Shown here: positions 1 to 10,382 of the stretch, in pieces | Numbering within the stretch: the stretch's first letter is position 1 | Layout: every line of letters starts with the position of its first letter | DNA from: Verticillium longisporum | Taxonomy: Eukaryota; Ascomycota; Sordariomycetes; Glomerellales; Plectosphaerellaceae | Reading direction: 5' to 3' | NCBI GenBank assembly: GCA_019188255.1 | Contig: JAETXT010000011.1 | Span: forward strand, 2,480,001 to 2,544,000 | Length of the DNA stretch: 64,000 bases | Made by a program: the position numbers and the translations under genes | Notes under the pieces: generated by a model | The model's input: the letters and a program-made list of their open reading frames with translations, nothing else | Database searches by the model: none | Told to the model about the DNA's origin: nothing

Positions 1-1252
1 GGAATTCTCGTAACGACGATAGTCGGGCTGATTTCCAGTAAAAGTCCACCAGTGGCTTCACGGAAGCGTCATTCACAAGCGTCCTCGATGCCCGCTGCTG
101 CCCTCTTTGGCTTTGGCGCCTTCGACTGATCCAGAGATACAAACAGAGGATATAGCACATAGCTACAGCAACAGAACTGATCCAGTTGGCGTCCATGGTG
201 ACCAACAGCTTCACAAAGGTGTCCGTCATCGTCGCTGCCAGGGGCCTACCACAAAGAACCACGACGCAAAAAATGATGGGAACATGATGGGCAGAACGGT
301 CATATATTGTCTACCTTAAGGTACCTATATATCTGTGGACGGCGTAAGTGTGAGTTGGTAGCCACATGGCGATATATTGATGAAGGGCGTTGACCTCCAT
401 CAGGTGGGTGTCAATTGGGTTTCTCAATCGACCTTCTGAATCGAGTTTAGCCTCACGCCGCACAACGCCAGCGGAATCGGCCTCTAGAACTGGGAGCGTG
501 GTTACCGATGAAAGTCGACGATGGTCGCGTGACGGATGAGTAATGGTGAAAAGGCCCCTGACGTTCGACGGGCAGAGAACGATGAGGGGGCCAGATCTCT
601 CCCGTCCCAGGGCTCGGCTTGGGCGCGGTAATCCTCGGCAAGAGCGACACCGTGTAGAGGCTCTCCTTCTCCGGAAGACCCACCTCCAGAGCGGATTTTG
701 GCCAGTCAGAAGACCGATAGATGCGAATGACGTCCTCTCCACCCGTGCACCTCCAAAAGCCGAGTGTCGCCGCTTTTAAAGGCTGCCGGGGCTGAATGAA
801 CTCCTGGGCTAAATACACGATCCAATAGAGTCAAGGGCCGTACCATGGCAAGAACGGCGAGGCGGCTAGCCTCAATTAGGCTACCCGACATGGAAAAGCC
901 CTGTAACAACCGCTGGAGCCTCTCCAGGCCTGCGGGCCCCGTTGCAAGCCGAGCGTCCCTCACATTAGTTGGCAGTCCTCTGCTACCGAGATTCCATGTG
1001 TGTGGCCGATGTTTCTGATAATTCGACCCTTCGCCGACGATCCTAAACCCTCGAAACCTTGAACCTAGACGCCTACCTAGGACGTAGCACATCGTCAACG
1101 ACCCCTCTCTGGAACGCGACTCTGGAGATGCAGTCTCGGTAGCAACCGAACCCCTTCGACACGTGAAGCCCACGAAGGCGCGTACGACCATCTCGAACTG
1201 AACCCCTCCTCCCGAACTTGCACCACCATCCCACCCTCGCGATCAGCCATAG
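1..1252. other. Intergenic, upstream of the Leu5-like carrier
   Basis: Short overlapping reading frames occur on both strands, but none has a recognisable domain, a credible start or codon bias like the neighbouring genes. One GGTACCTA-type motif lies near 318-327. The last few hundred bases presumably hold the promoter and leader of the carrier gene at 1253. Nothing else is recognisable. Confidence 0.6.
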
Positions 1253-2466
1253 ATGCCTTCCGCCCTCCTGGGACATGCCCCACCAATGGCCAGCGCAAAG
1301 GACGTCGTGCTGGCCAGAGCAGACAAAAAGAACCCGCCCTTGTGCCCAACCGACGACGACGACACCGTAGCCCTGAGGAAGAAGACCCGAAGCTTTGATT
1401 ATTTATGGCGCTCAGGCGTTGCTGGCGGTCTTGCTGGGTGTGCCGTATGTATCTTGTCTTTACTCCTGGCTCGATTGTCTTTATCTGACTCCAACTTCAG
1501 GCCAAAACCGTCGTTGCACCTCTCGATCGAGTGAAAATCCTGTTCCAGGCGAGCAGCCCTCAGTTCGCTAAATACACTGGCTCATGGTTCGGCGTCGTGA
1601 CCGCTATGCGAGATATCCACCGCCAAGATGGTGTCACAGGCCTCTTCCGCGGGCACTCGGCTACTCTTCTTCGGATCTTTCCTTACGCCGGCATCAAGTT
1701 CCTCGCCTACGAGCAGATTCGCTCCGTCGTTATCCGTAACCGCGACCAGGAGACCCCTTGGCGCCGCCTCATCAGCGGCTCCATGGCCGGCGTCACGTCC
1801 GTCTTCTTCACATATCCCCTCGAGGTCATCCGAGTCCGCCTCGCATTCGAGACAAAACACAGTCATTCCAGTCTCACCTCCATCTGCCGACGTATATACT
1901 CTGAAAACTTCTCCTCGAAACCATCGCTCGCGACAGCCACGACAGCTACTACGGCCTCTGGTATCGCAACGACACCTTCAGCTGCCGCAGCCGCCCTCAC
2001 ACCTCGCTCTGGCCTCGCCAACTTTTACCGAGGCTTCACCCCTACCCTCCTGGGTATGCTACCCTACGCCGGCATGTCTTTCCTCACCCACGACACGGCC
2101 GGTGATTTCCTCCGCAGCCCCCGCCTAGCCCCCTACACCACCCTCCCGAAGCCGGGGAATTATCCCACCGGCAAGCCCGCGCCTCTCCGCTCATGGGCAG
2201 AGCTTCTTGCCGGCGGCGTCGCTGGCCTCGTCTCGCAGACTGCGTCTTACCCGCTAGAGGTCATCCGCCGGCGGATGCAGGTCGGCGGCGCCGTCGGCGA
2301 CGGCCACCGCATGCGCATAGGCGAGACGGCGGCCCTCATTTTCCGGGAACGCGGTGTGCCGGGTTTCTTCATCGGTTTGACGATTGGCTATGTCAAGGTG
2401 GTCCCTCTCGCGGCAGTCAGCTTCTACACATATGAACGTGTCAAGGGGTGGTTCGGCATTCTCTAG
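1253..2466 (+). CDS. leu5: Mitochondrial carrier, coenzyme A transporter (Leu5-like)
   Basis: Two exons, 1253-1444 and 1501-2466, give 385 residues. The 56-nt intron has a GTATGT donor and CAG acceptor. It is a member of the mitochondrial carrier family (inner-membrane transporters with three repeats of about 100 residues). The three signature motifs are present: PLDRVK near residue 71, split from its preceding helix by the intron, then PLEVIR and PLEVIRRR. The N-terminal carrier repeat and the KILFQ segment after the first motif resemble yeast Leu5p, needed for CoA accumulation in the matrix. An Ala/Thr/Ser-rich insertion lies in the second repeat. A second ATG at 1286 is an alternative start. 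The 3' end faces the Obg gene. Carrier membership is certain; CoA specificity is inferred from resemblance. Confidence 0.9.
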
Positions 2467-2846
2467 AGGCGGGGAGTATAGACAAGACATGGGGCGAGGT
2501 GGCTTTTTCGTGCGTTGGGATCAAGGCGTTGACGGATATACAAGCATTGTGGTTGGGCATGCATCTCTCGTTGATATCATGGGTGTTCTTTGGCCACTGG
2601 GAAGGGCACGACCTGAGTGTCTTGGATTAGATTGCGGAAGCATATATCAATATGACTAGATATCTTTCATCTGTGCTGTCATGTGCCCGCTCCATTGACA
2701 TACCCTATCCACTGCGTGATTGTGCAGAAAACACGCGAAAATCATGGCTCTGATTGTTACGAGGTGTTCATCTATGAAACTTTTGTACATGTTGTTTTAC
2801 AAAGTGGTGATATGCACAGAATGCAACTATCATACAGCTCCACACT
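2467..2846. other. Convergent intergenic spacer
   Basis: About 380 bp between the 3' ends of the Leu5-like and Obg genes. It presumably holds both 3' UTRs. No gene seen. Confidence 0.6.
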
Positions 2847-4671
2847 CTAGTCGTCTAGTAATCCTACAGTCCAGTGGACGATCCTGTCCACACCATGCCC
2901 ATTGATGGCACTGACGGGGATGGCAGTGACCCGCTCCGTCCAGGCCTCCCCAATGCCGCTCGGATGCGGCTTGACGCCGTTTTTAATATCTTCCAAATAC
3001 GCCTGCAGCTCCTTAAAGTTCTCCTGCGTCTCCGGCTTGTCGCCCTTTGTCGCAACGACATACCACGGTTTCGAGGCAATGTGCAGCCCCGAGACGCGCC
3101 CCGGCTCAGCCGGCGCGTCGGCGACCATCATGACGGGGTCGCTGAAGCGGCCCTTGTACTTGGGCCGCGCGGGCTGTTCCTCCTCGATCTCCCAGTTGAT
3201 CTTGGCGTCGGCCTCGCGGCTGCGCTCCTCATCCTCGCGCATCCTCGCGTAGAGGCCGACCTCGTTCCACAGCGCGTCGAGCGCGGCGACGGCGTTGCCG
3301 GCCGAGAGGTCGATGACGAAGGCCAGGACGCCGGCGCGCTCGACGTGGCGCAGAAAGGCGATGCCGAGGCCGCGGTCGAGGTGGGCGCCCTCGATGAGGC
3401 CGGGAATGTCGGCGATGGTGAAGCGCGTGCGCGCCTCGGCCTGCTGCTCGTGCTCATCGGCGGGGAGGACGCCGCCGTTCTCCGTCGAGGGCGCCCGCTT
3501 GAAGGAGCGCATGACGGGGCGGCCCTTGTAGCTGTCGAGCACGACGGTGCCAATGTTGGGCTGCAGCGTCGTGAAGGCCCAGTTGCCGACGCGGGTGCGG
3601 GAGTTGCTGAGGGCGCGGAGGAGGGTGCTCTTGCCGGCGTTGGGGAGACCGACGAGGCCGACGTCGGCGAGGAGCTTCAGCTCAAGCTCGACCTCCATGG
3701 TGACGGCACGCTCGCCCTTTGTGGCGAAGAGGGGGCGCGGGTACTCGCGAGAGACAAAGTGCGGGTTGCCGAGACCGCCAATGCCGCCGGCGGCGAGGAG
3801 GATAGGCGTAGGGGTCGGGCGGGAGAGGTCGATGTTCAGGGGTCCAGGCGGCTGGTGGTAGTAACGCTCGCGGCGCGGGGCCTTGGGGAAGACGAGGCTC
3901 TTGATCTCGCTCCTGGCGGCGCCGGGGTAGACGAGGAACTTTTCGCGGTCGGGATCTTCGGGCTCGGGGTCGTCCTCCAGCTCGGTTTCCTCCTGCTTCG
4001 CTGCCGACTGATCATCGTCGTCAACCTCTTCGCCGTCCTCTGCACGAAGAAGTTTGCGCCTGGCAGCCTCGGCAGCCTCCTCCTCCCGCTCGCGCTTTCT
4101 CGTCTTCCATGCTTTCCGCTCGTAGTACAGGGCGCGGCGATAGGTAATGTCCTCAGCGACGGGATCCTCTCGGCTGATCTCTCGCAGAATGGTACCTACG
4201 GGCACCGTGATGATGATATCCTCACCACGCTGGCCCGCCTTGGCACTTCCCTGGCCGTTCTTCCCCCGCTCCGCCCGTATGAAGCGCTTTCGAGCTAGCT
4301 TATGCAGAGAAGTCTCGCCATGTACGGCCTGGATGTAGATGTTCCCGCCGTGGCCACCGTTGCCGCCGTTTGGGGGTCCTTCGGGGAGGAACATGTCGCG
4401 CAGAAACGAGATGCAGCCATTGCCGCCACCGCCGGCGTAGAGCGTCAGGGACGCCTTGTCGGCGAAATTCGGGGCTGCATAGTCTTCGGGTGCCGGGTTC
4501 AGGCGCGACGATGTCGATTCTTGGGCCACGTGTGTAGAGCTGTGGCGACGGGGGGTTGCTCAGGGTCGTCGCGATGGACCGGGGGACATTGGTTGTAATC
4601 GACGTGAAACAAGAAGGATACAAGAAGGGGAGAAATAAGGAGTGACTGCCACTCGAGCACCTGGAAGCCAT
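2847..4671 (-). CDS. mtg2: Mitochondrial Obg-family GTPase (Mtg2-like), one frameshift near the N terminus
   Basis: Obg proteins are ribosome-associated GTPases of large-subunit assembly; the fungal form Mtg2 acts on the mitochondrial ribosome. The glycine-rich Obg fold is visible (AGGGGNGCISF, GGNGGHGG), followed by an acidic insert and the G domain with G1 GLPNAGKST, G3 DIPGLIEGAH and a G4-like ATKGDK. The continuous frame begins at 4529 without an ATG. The upstream frame from ATG 4671 encodes a Ser/Arg-rich presequence suited to mitochondrial import, but lies one base out of phase. The tract G6 at 4550-4555 sits at the junction, and one base fewer there joins the frames to about 607 residues. 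A further in-frame ATG is at 4767. No good intron explains the shift. Confidence 0.88.
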
Positions 4672-5811
4672 GGCAGCTTCTTCGGAGGATTGGCGAGCAA
4701 TCAGTCGTGCAGTGCTTGGGCTTGACGATGGCCAGGACCGAAATTCTGGTTCAATTCTGTTTCCCATGGACTGGGCGTGAGCATAAAGTTGCGATAAGAT
4801 AAGAATGATCCACCTGTCAAGTGCTTAACAGCGACGACTTCCCATGACCATCCATGAATGCGACTGAATAAACGAACTCTACGATCGGAAAGTGTTCGTC
4901 AAGTCGATATATTGCCAATATTTGATTCTCGTCGGCCACCGCCGCGGCGGCAGGTCTGCTGATCGCAGTCGGAGGAGTTAGGGGTCTCTCATGTGCGTGA
5001 GCGAGCACCAGCTTCACGCTTAGATTCTTTCTGTCTTTCGAACATCATACTGCTGCATGGAGTCGATTGCCAAGCTTGGGAAGCTGCCGTCAAAAAAGAA
5101 TCCGTATTGTTGGAGCTGCGGCATATCTGAATGTTATCAACATGGCACTCTGGCTGCCAGCCTACCGTCGATGACCGTAGACCAGCCAAGGCACTCATGC
5201 TTGATCGCGAAAGGAGGTTCATGGTCTTCTTCGCACTTCTGAAAGATCGCACGTGATGCTGCATCAAGCATAAGGTATTGTCGTTGCGGCCAACCCCGAG
5301 CTCGCTTGTTGTGCAATGTTCCAAGCCCTGCACCAGTATCAGTTTCTCACTGCAACAACACCTGAACAGCACGCTCGCCTCCTGCAATATCTCAAAACCC
5401 TACTACCATGCCAAGCACCTGTGATCTTTGTCGTGGCAGGCCAGATGGACCCCAAAATTGCGGCCTATGTGCCGCGTAGCCGAAGCCGTGAACCCTTCAA
5501 AAGCCAGGTCGGTGATGAAACTTTGGCATTGCCACGAAGCCAGCTGGCAGATGGTGTGCCTGTGCCTGGATAACAAATGACTGGGCCTCGCCACAAAACC
5601 TCCACGGATGTTACGCAGAATACCACAGAGCAGCGCAGAGCACATATCTACCAAGCAAATGCTAATTATGTTCCGAAGAAGTAGTGAGGAGGGTATTCGG
5701 GGCACACTCAAGCGCTCGCGTGTTGGGGTGGATGTTGGTTCTCTCGGCACATGGGCTTGCTGTTCGACACACCAACCATGTTCATATTTTCCTAGTTCTG
5801 CAGCTGCTCAT
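4672..5811. other. Intergenic between Obg and the kinase-like gene
   Basis: It contains the Obg promoter and a possible upstream in-frame extension to ATG 4767. Short ORFs occur, but none has a recognisable domain. Confidence 0.5.
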
Positions 5812-6609
5812 TCATAGATCGAAACGGTACTCGTAAGGAGAGGAACCGGTCAACCAAGTACGAATCTCCGCCAAGGCATCCAGATCGTTACTTTGCTGCG
5901 ACACAACAATGCGATGGTCAAACCACCCATGCGTGCGCTTCACATTTTGAAGGCTTGCTCCGGGCGCTGTGGCGCTGTCGAAATCGATAATAACGGGGAT
6001 GTCTTCTTCGGTGATCATGATGTTTGCTGGATTCAAGTCGTTGTGAATGAAGCCGAGGGAGTGAAGATGTCGAAGGCCCTGTTCGATGCTGTCGAGATAC
6101 CGTGCCGTCCCGGCCCTCCGCTATTGGGTTTCGAGGGAGGTGATGAAATCTACCTTGTTCAAGTGCCCTGGATTGAGCAGAGACGTCAGCGACTGGGGAT
6201 AGTGCGTGAAGCATAAGCCATCCACTCGGCCGCGCGAAACGATGCACCCTTGGTATTGTGCTAGATTGGGATGAGGACGCTTCCGTAGCATCTCGCAAAC
6301 AGCAAGATCTTGCAGTATTGGTTGTGTAAGCGATGAAGGCCCGTTGTATGCCAACAAGTTTGGCATTTTCACGTAGTAGAGTGCCGGGTCATGTGCAATG
6401 AAGGCGTCACTGGGTAAGAGGGGTTGGTAATCCTCGGGGGCAATGGGCGTGATGTTCTGGAGATCTTGTATAGAGGAAGGCGCGACTTGGCGGTAGGGCG
6501 ACGTAGCCTTATAAAGGCACCCATCACGACGGAAAACGACAGCGCAGTAAACGATGACAAGTTTTCCATCGACGAGTTTGAAATTTTCGCGGGCGACCAG
6601 GCCTTCCAT
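5812..6609 (-). pseudogene. Protein-kinase-like gene interrupted by one in-frame TAG
   Basis: From ATG 6609 to TGA 5812 is a single frame of 266 codons, including an internal TAG at 6121-6123. Before the stop are an N-lobe-like segment with a candidate lysine (YYVKMP), a candidate alpha-C glutamate (VCEMLRKRPHPN) and a hinge-like stretch. After it come the catalytic loop FIHNDLNPANIM, with both the Asp and the Asn, a DFD in the DFG position, and an Asp-Leu-Asp-Ala-Leu-Ala segment typical of this fungal kinase group. No frameshift or other stop is present, so decay is minimal. It may be a recent pseudogene, an mRNA-editing substrate (UAG to UGG), or have a 33-nt GT-AG intron (gtagat to atag) ending exactly on the TAG, though that is below usual fungal intron size. 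Substrate unknown. Confidence 0.7.
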
Positions 6610-7022
6610 CGCACCGGTTATCGGTCAAAATTGACAAAGATCATGACCGTAATGGAGGTGGTTGATGTAAGGTAGGTATCTTGCCTCTGCGCAATTTACC
6701 ACCTAATGTCCGTCCGTTCGGGGAGCCGGCCAAGTGCCTGCATCAAAGAGTAGACATGTGCTGAGAGCTCATCGCATGCGGCCGCAGACGCCGATTTCAT
6801 CAGCAGCCTCAGCTCGCGCTGATGTTGGCGTGGTGCTGCTGACACTGGGTCCTCAACACCTCGTACGGCTCCGCCACTGCCCACTGCAACCAACCTAACC
6901 ACTCTGGGGCGATTTATACCGCAGGTGCAGCACTTGCTTTTTCGCGATTCGGGTCTTCGAGATTGAGTTCACCGATTCATACTCATCTCTGATTTTTGAC
7001 CTGACGGGACGTCTCTTTCGCC
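6610..7022. other. Divergent promoter region
   Basis: About 410 bp separate the divergently transcribed kinase-like and phospholipase D genes. No clear TATA element or gene was seen. Confidence 0.5.
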
Positions 7023-10000
7023 ATGGATTCTATCTTCCGCAAGGTTGAGCGCGGCATTGACGCCATCTTTGGCGACGAGCGACACTCCCATACCAAGATC
7101 GGCCACGAATGCCACGAGCACCATCCTACTCATCATGCATCCAACCGCTATCAATCCTTCGCCCCTCAGTCCACTGGCAATGCGAAGTGGTATGTCGACG
7201 GCTGTTCTTACTTCTGGGCTGTTTCCGAAGCTCTCGAAAGTGCGTAGATTACCCCTCTCCGATGGATCCGGCGCACTCACTGACTCTGTCCTCCCCAGAT
7301 GCCCGTGAGAGCATCTACATCCTTGACTGGTGGCTGAGCCCCGAGATCTATCTTCGCCGACCCCCTGCTGCCAACGAGCGGTACCGACTTGACAATATGC
7401 TCAAGGCGGCCGCCGAGAGGGGCGTCAAGGTCAGCATCATCGTCTACAGAGAGGTCGAGGCCGCGTTGACGTGTAAGTGATCTGACGATGCATGCGTGCG
7501 AGCCTCCCATGCTGACGCCTCTTCTTCTTCTTCGCAGTGAACTCGGCTGTAAGTTTCTGGGCGTTTTCCGTCAGGTTGACACCACTGACTTCCCGCACAG
7601 CACACTAGGAAGCATCTGGAAGGCCTGCACCCTAACATCAGCGTGTTCCGCCACCCTGACCACGTGCCTACGGGCTACGACATTCAGAAGGAGCTCGGCC
7701 AGAGCTTCTCCAACATGACGCTGAACACAGCAACCCTTTCAAAGGTCTCTGGCGATGCTCTCAAGGCCATCTACGGCACTGCCACTGACGGTGTCGTTCT
7801 CTTCTGGGCTCACCACGAGAAGCTGTGCCTCATTGACCGCAAAGTGGCTTTCATGGGTGGACTTGATCTCTGTAAGCAGAGAAGGATTTCCGACTGATGA
7901 CCAGAATGCTGACTCGGATACAGGTTTCGGTAGATGGGACACAAACAGTCAGTCGACACTTGAGCACCACAGTACTACCTCCTGCTGACATGCTGCAGGC
8001 CATCCAATTGCAGACTCCCATCCCGGCAACCTGGATGCCATCGTCTTCCCCGGCCAGGACTACAACAATGCTCGTGTCTACGACTTTGCCGACGTCGGCA
8101 ACTGGAATCAAAATAAGCGTGAGGCAGACATTCCTCTCTTGAACCCAGCAGTACTGACCATTGCTAGTGGACCGCACCAAGAGCTCGCGTATGGGATGGT
8201 CTGATGTCAGCCTTAGTCTGAATGGTCCGGTTGTGGAGAGCCTGACAGAACATTTCACTGATCGATGGTCAGTTATACTATCGTTGGCCACTCGACCTAG
8301 TGACTGACGCTTGAACAGGAACTTCATCTTTGACGAGAAGTACACCCACAAGAACCCCGGTAAGTACGAGAGAATTGAGTTCAAGCCTCGCCACACCCAT
8401 CTGGGCTTCCATAGGAGATCCGGAGAGCATGAGCGTGGAGGCTTCCTCAAGCAGGATCCCAGCCAACTCCTGGGTGGTCTGTCAGACCGCTTCAGCAAGG
8501 GTGTCAACAAGTTCATGCACGACGACAGCAGCAGTGATGAAGAGAAATCATCAAAACGTTCTCATCGTGAGAACGAGCCTGCCAAGATTCAACTTACCAG
8601 GAGGTGAGTGCTCAATGGCTGCCCACGGCTCGAAGTCTAGCTGACATGGACAGCTGCACTAAATGGTCGGCGGGGCACGCCACCGAGCATTCTATTGCGA
8701 ATGCCTACATTGATGCCATTACAAACGCCCGCCATTTTGTTTACATTGAGAATCAGGTATGGTACTGACAAACCTATATGACCGTGATTGCTGACCTAGC
8801 TCCAGTTCTTCATTACGGCAACTTGCGATGAACAGCGCCCCGTCAGCAACAAGATCGGTCGCGCCATGGTGGACCGCATCCTCCGTGCTCATGAGGCAGG
8901 CGAGAACTTCAAAATCATTGTCATTATGCCTGCGGTCCCTGCGTTCGCCGGTGACCTCAAGGCGGACGATGCGCTGGGCACGCGTGCTATCATGGAATTC
9001 CAGTACAAGTCCATCAGCCAAGGAGGCTACAGCATCCTGGAGACCCTCCAGAAGGAAGGCGTCGAGGATGTCGGTCGCTACATTCGATTCTACAACCTCC
9101 GAAACTACGACCGTATCAATGTGTCGTCGACTATGAAGGAGGCCGAGAAGCAGAGCGGCGTCTCGTACGAGGACGCGAGAAAGGAGCGCGACGATGCTCT
9201 GGGCTCGGGATATGCACCCTATGGCGAGCAGCAGAGCCAGGGCCAGGGACAGTACGAGCGTTACCAGCAGGCAGCCGCTCAGCTGGACGACTCGACCTGG
9301 GACAGCGTGTCGGCGTGCTACATGAACGTCGGACCTGACCTGCGCTCCGTCCCCTGGAAGGGCGACCCCGAAGCCGAGATTTCAGCCTTTGTCACGGAGC
9401 AGCTCTACGTGCACACCAAGCTGCTCATCGCCGACGACCGGCTCGTCATCTGCGGCTCGGCCAACCTCAACGACCGCTCGCAGCTGGGCTCGCACGACTC
9501 GGAGATTGCCGTCGTCATCGAGGATCCCGTCACGGTCGACTCATACATGGACGGCGCGCCGTACGCCGCCTCGCGCTTCGCCGCCAGCCTGCGCCGCCAC
9601 ATCTTCCGCAAGCACCTCGGCCTCCTGCCGCACCAGCGCTGCGACAGCCCCGACCCCCACGGCAACTGGTCGCCCGTCGACCGCGGCCTCAACGCCTACG
9701 ACTGGAACTCGCCCGCCGACGCCCTCGTCCGCGACCCCATGACGCGCAACTTCTGGAACCTCTGGGACGGCACGGCGCGCACAAACACGGACGTCTTCAG
9801 CAAGGTCTTCCACTGCGTGCCCAACGACCACGTCCGCACCTGGAAGGACTACGACGAATTCTTCTCCCGCCACTTTACCAACCCCGGCACCGGCAAGCCC
9901 GGCGACGGCAAGGTCGAGTACGGCCACGTCGTCACCGAGGAGTTCCCCGGCGGCGTCGCCGAGGTCAAGGAGTGGCTGTCGAGGGTCAGGGGCAACCTCG

Positions 10001-10092
10001 TCGAGATGCCGCTGAAGTTCCTCATTGACGTGCCCGACATTGCCATTGAGGGCCTCCAGCTCAACAGCTTCACGCAGGAACTATACACGTGA
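7023..10092 (+). CDS. Phospholipase D, ten exons
   Basis: Exons 7023-7239, 7299-7472, 7538-7548, 7601-7871, 7924-7947, 7999-8118, 8168-8267, 8319-8603, 8654-8756 and 8806-10092 total 2592 nt, 863 residues. The family hydrolyses phosphatidylcholine to phosphatidic acid and choline. Both HKD motifs are present: [11 protein letters not shown]...GGLD in exon 4 and [10 protein letters not shown]...GSANLNDRS in the last exon. IENQFF, shared by eukaryotic PLDs, spans the last intron. The third exon is only 11 nt and the fifth 24 nt; both are needed to keep frame through conserved sequence (for example LTLNSAHTRKHLE). No PX or PH domain precedes the catalytic core, so it is a short, non-Spo14-type fungal PLD. 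The start ATG 7023 precedes a His-rich N terminus. Confidence 0.95.
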
Positions 10093-10382
10093 GACGGCGG
10101 GCTGGTGCATGCCTGTCTGGCGATGGCATGTCGCGAATGGCAGGCAGGGGGCGGCTCGTTTGGGGAGGTTGACCGGTAGAGCATACGCAGGCAGAGCGCG
10201 TGCCTTTCAAAGAGAATTCAAAATAAAATGAGAGGAGAAGAAAGGCAGACCATCACGAATGATGACACGAACGAAAATGACACAAACAGGAATATTCAGA
10301 AACTATCCGGAACCCCTATAAACTCCGCAAACCCATTGATGCACATGTCGTCCCGAACAGCAGCTCCCCTTCTGACCCCGTC

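Noticed and set aside
2874..4298. Long + strand ORF (474 codons) over the Obg gene
   Set aside because: It is antisense to a well-supported GTPase, its product is low-complexity, and it arises from the high GC3 of the real gene.
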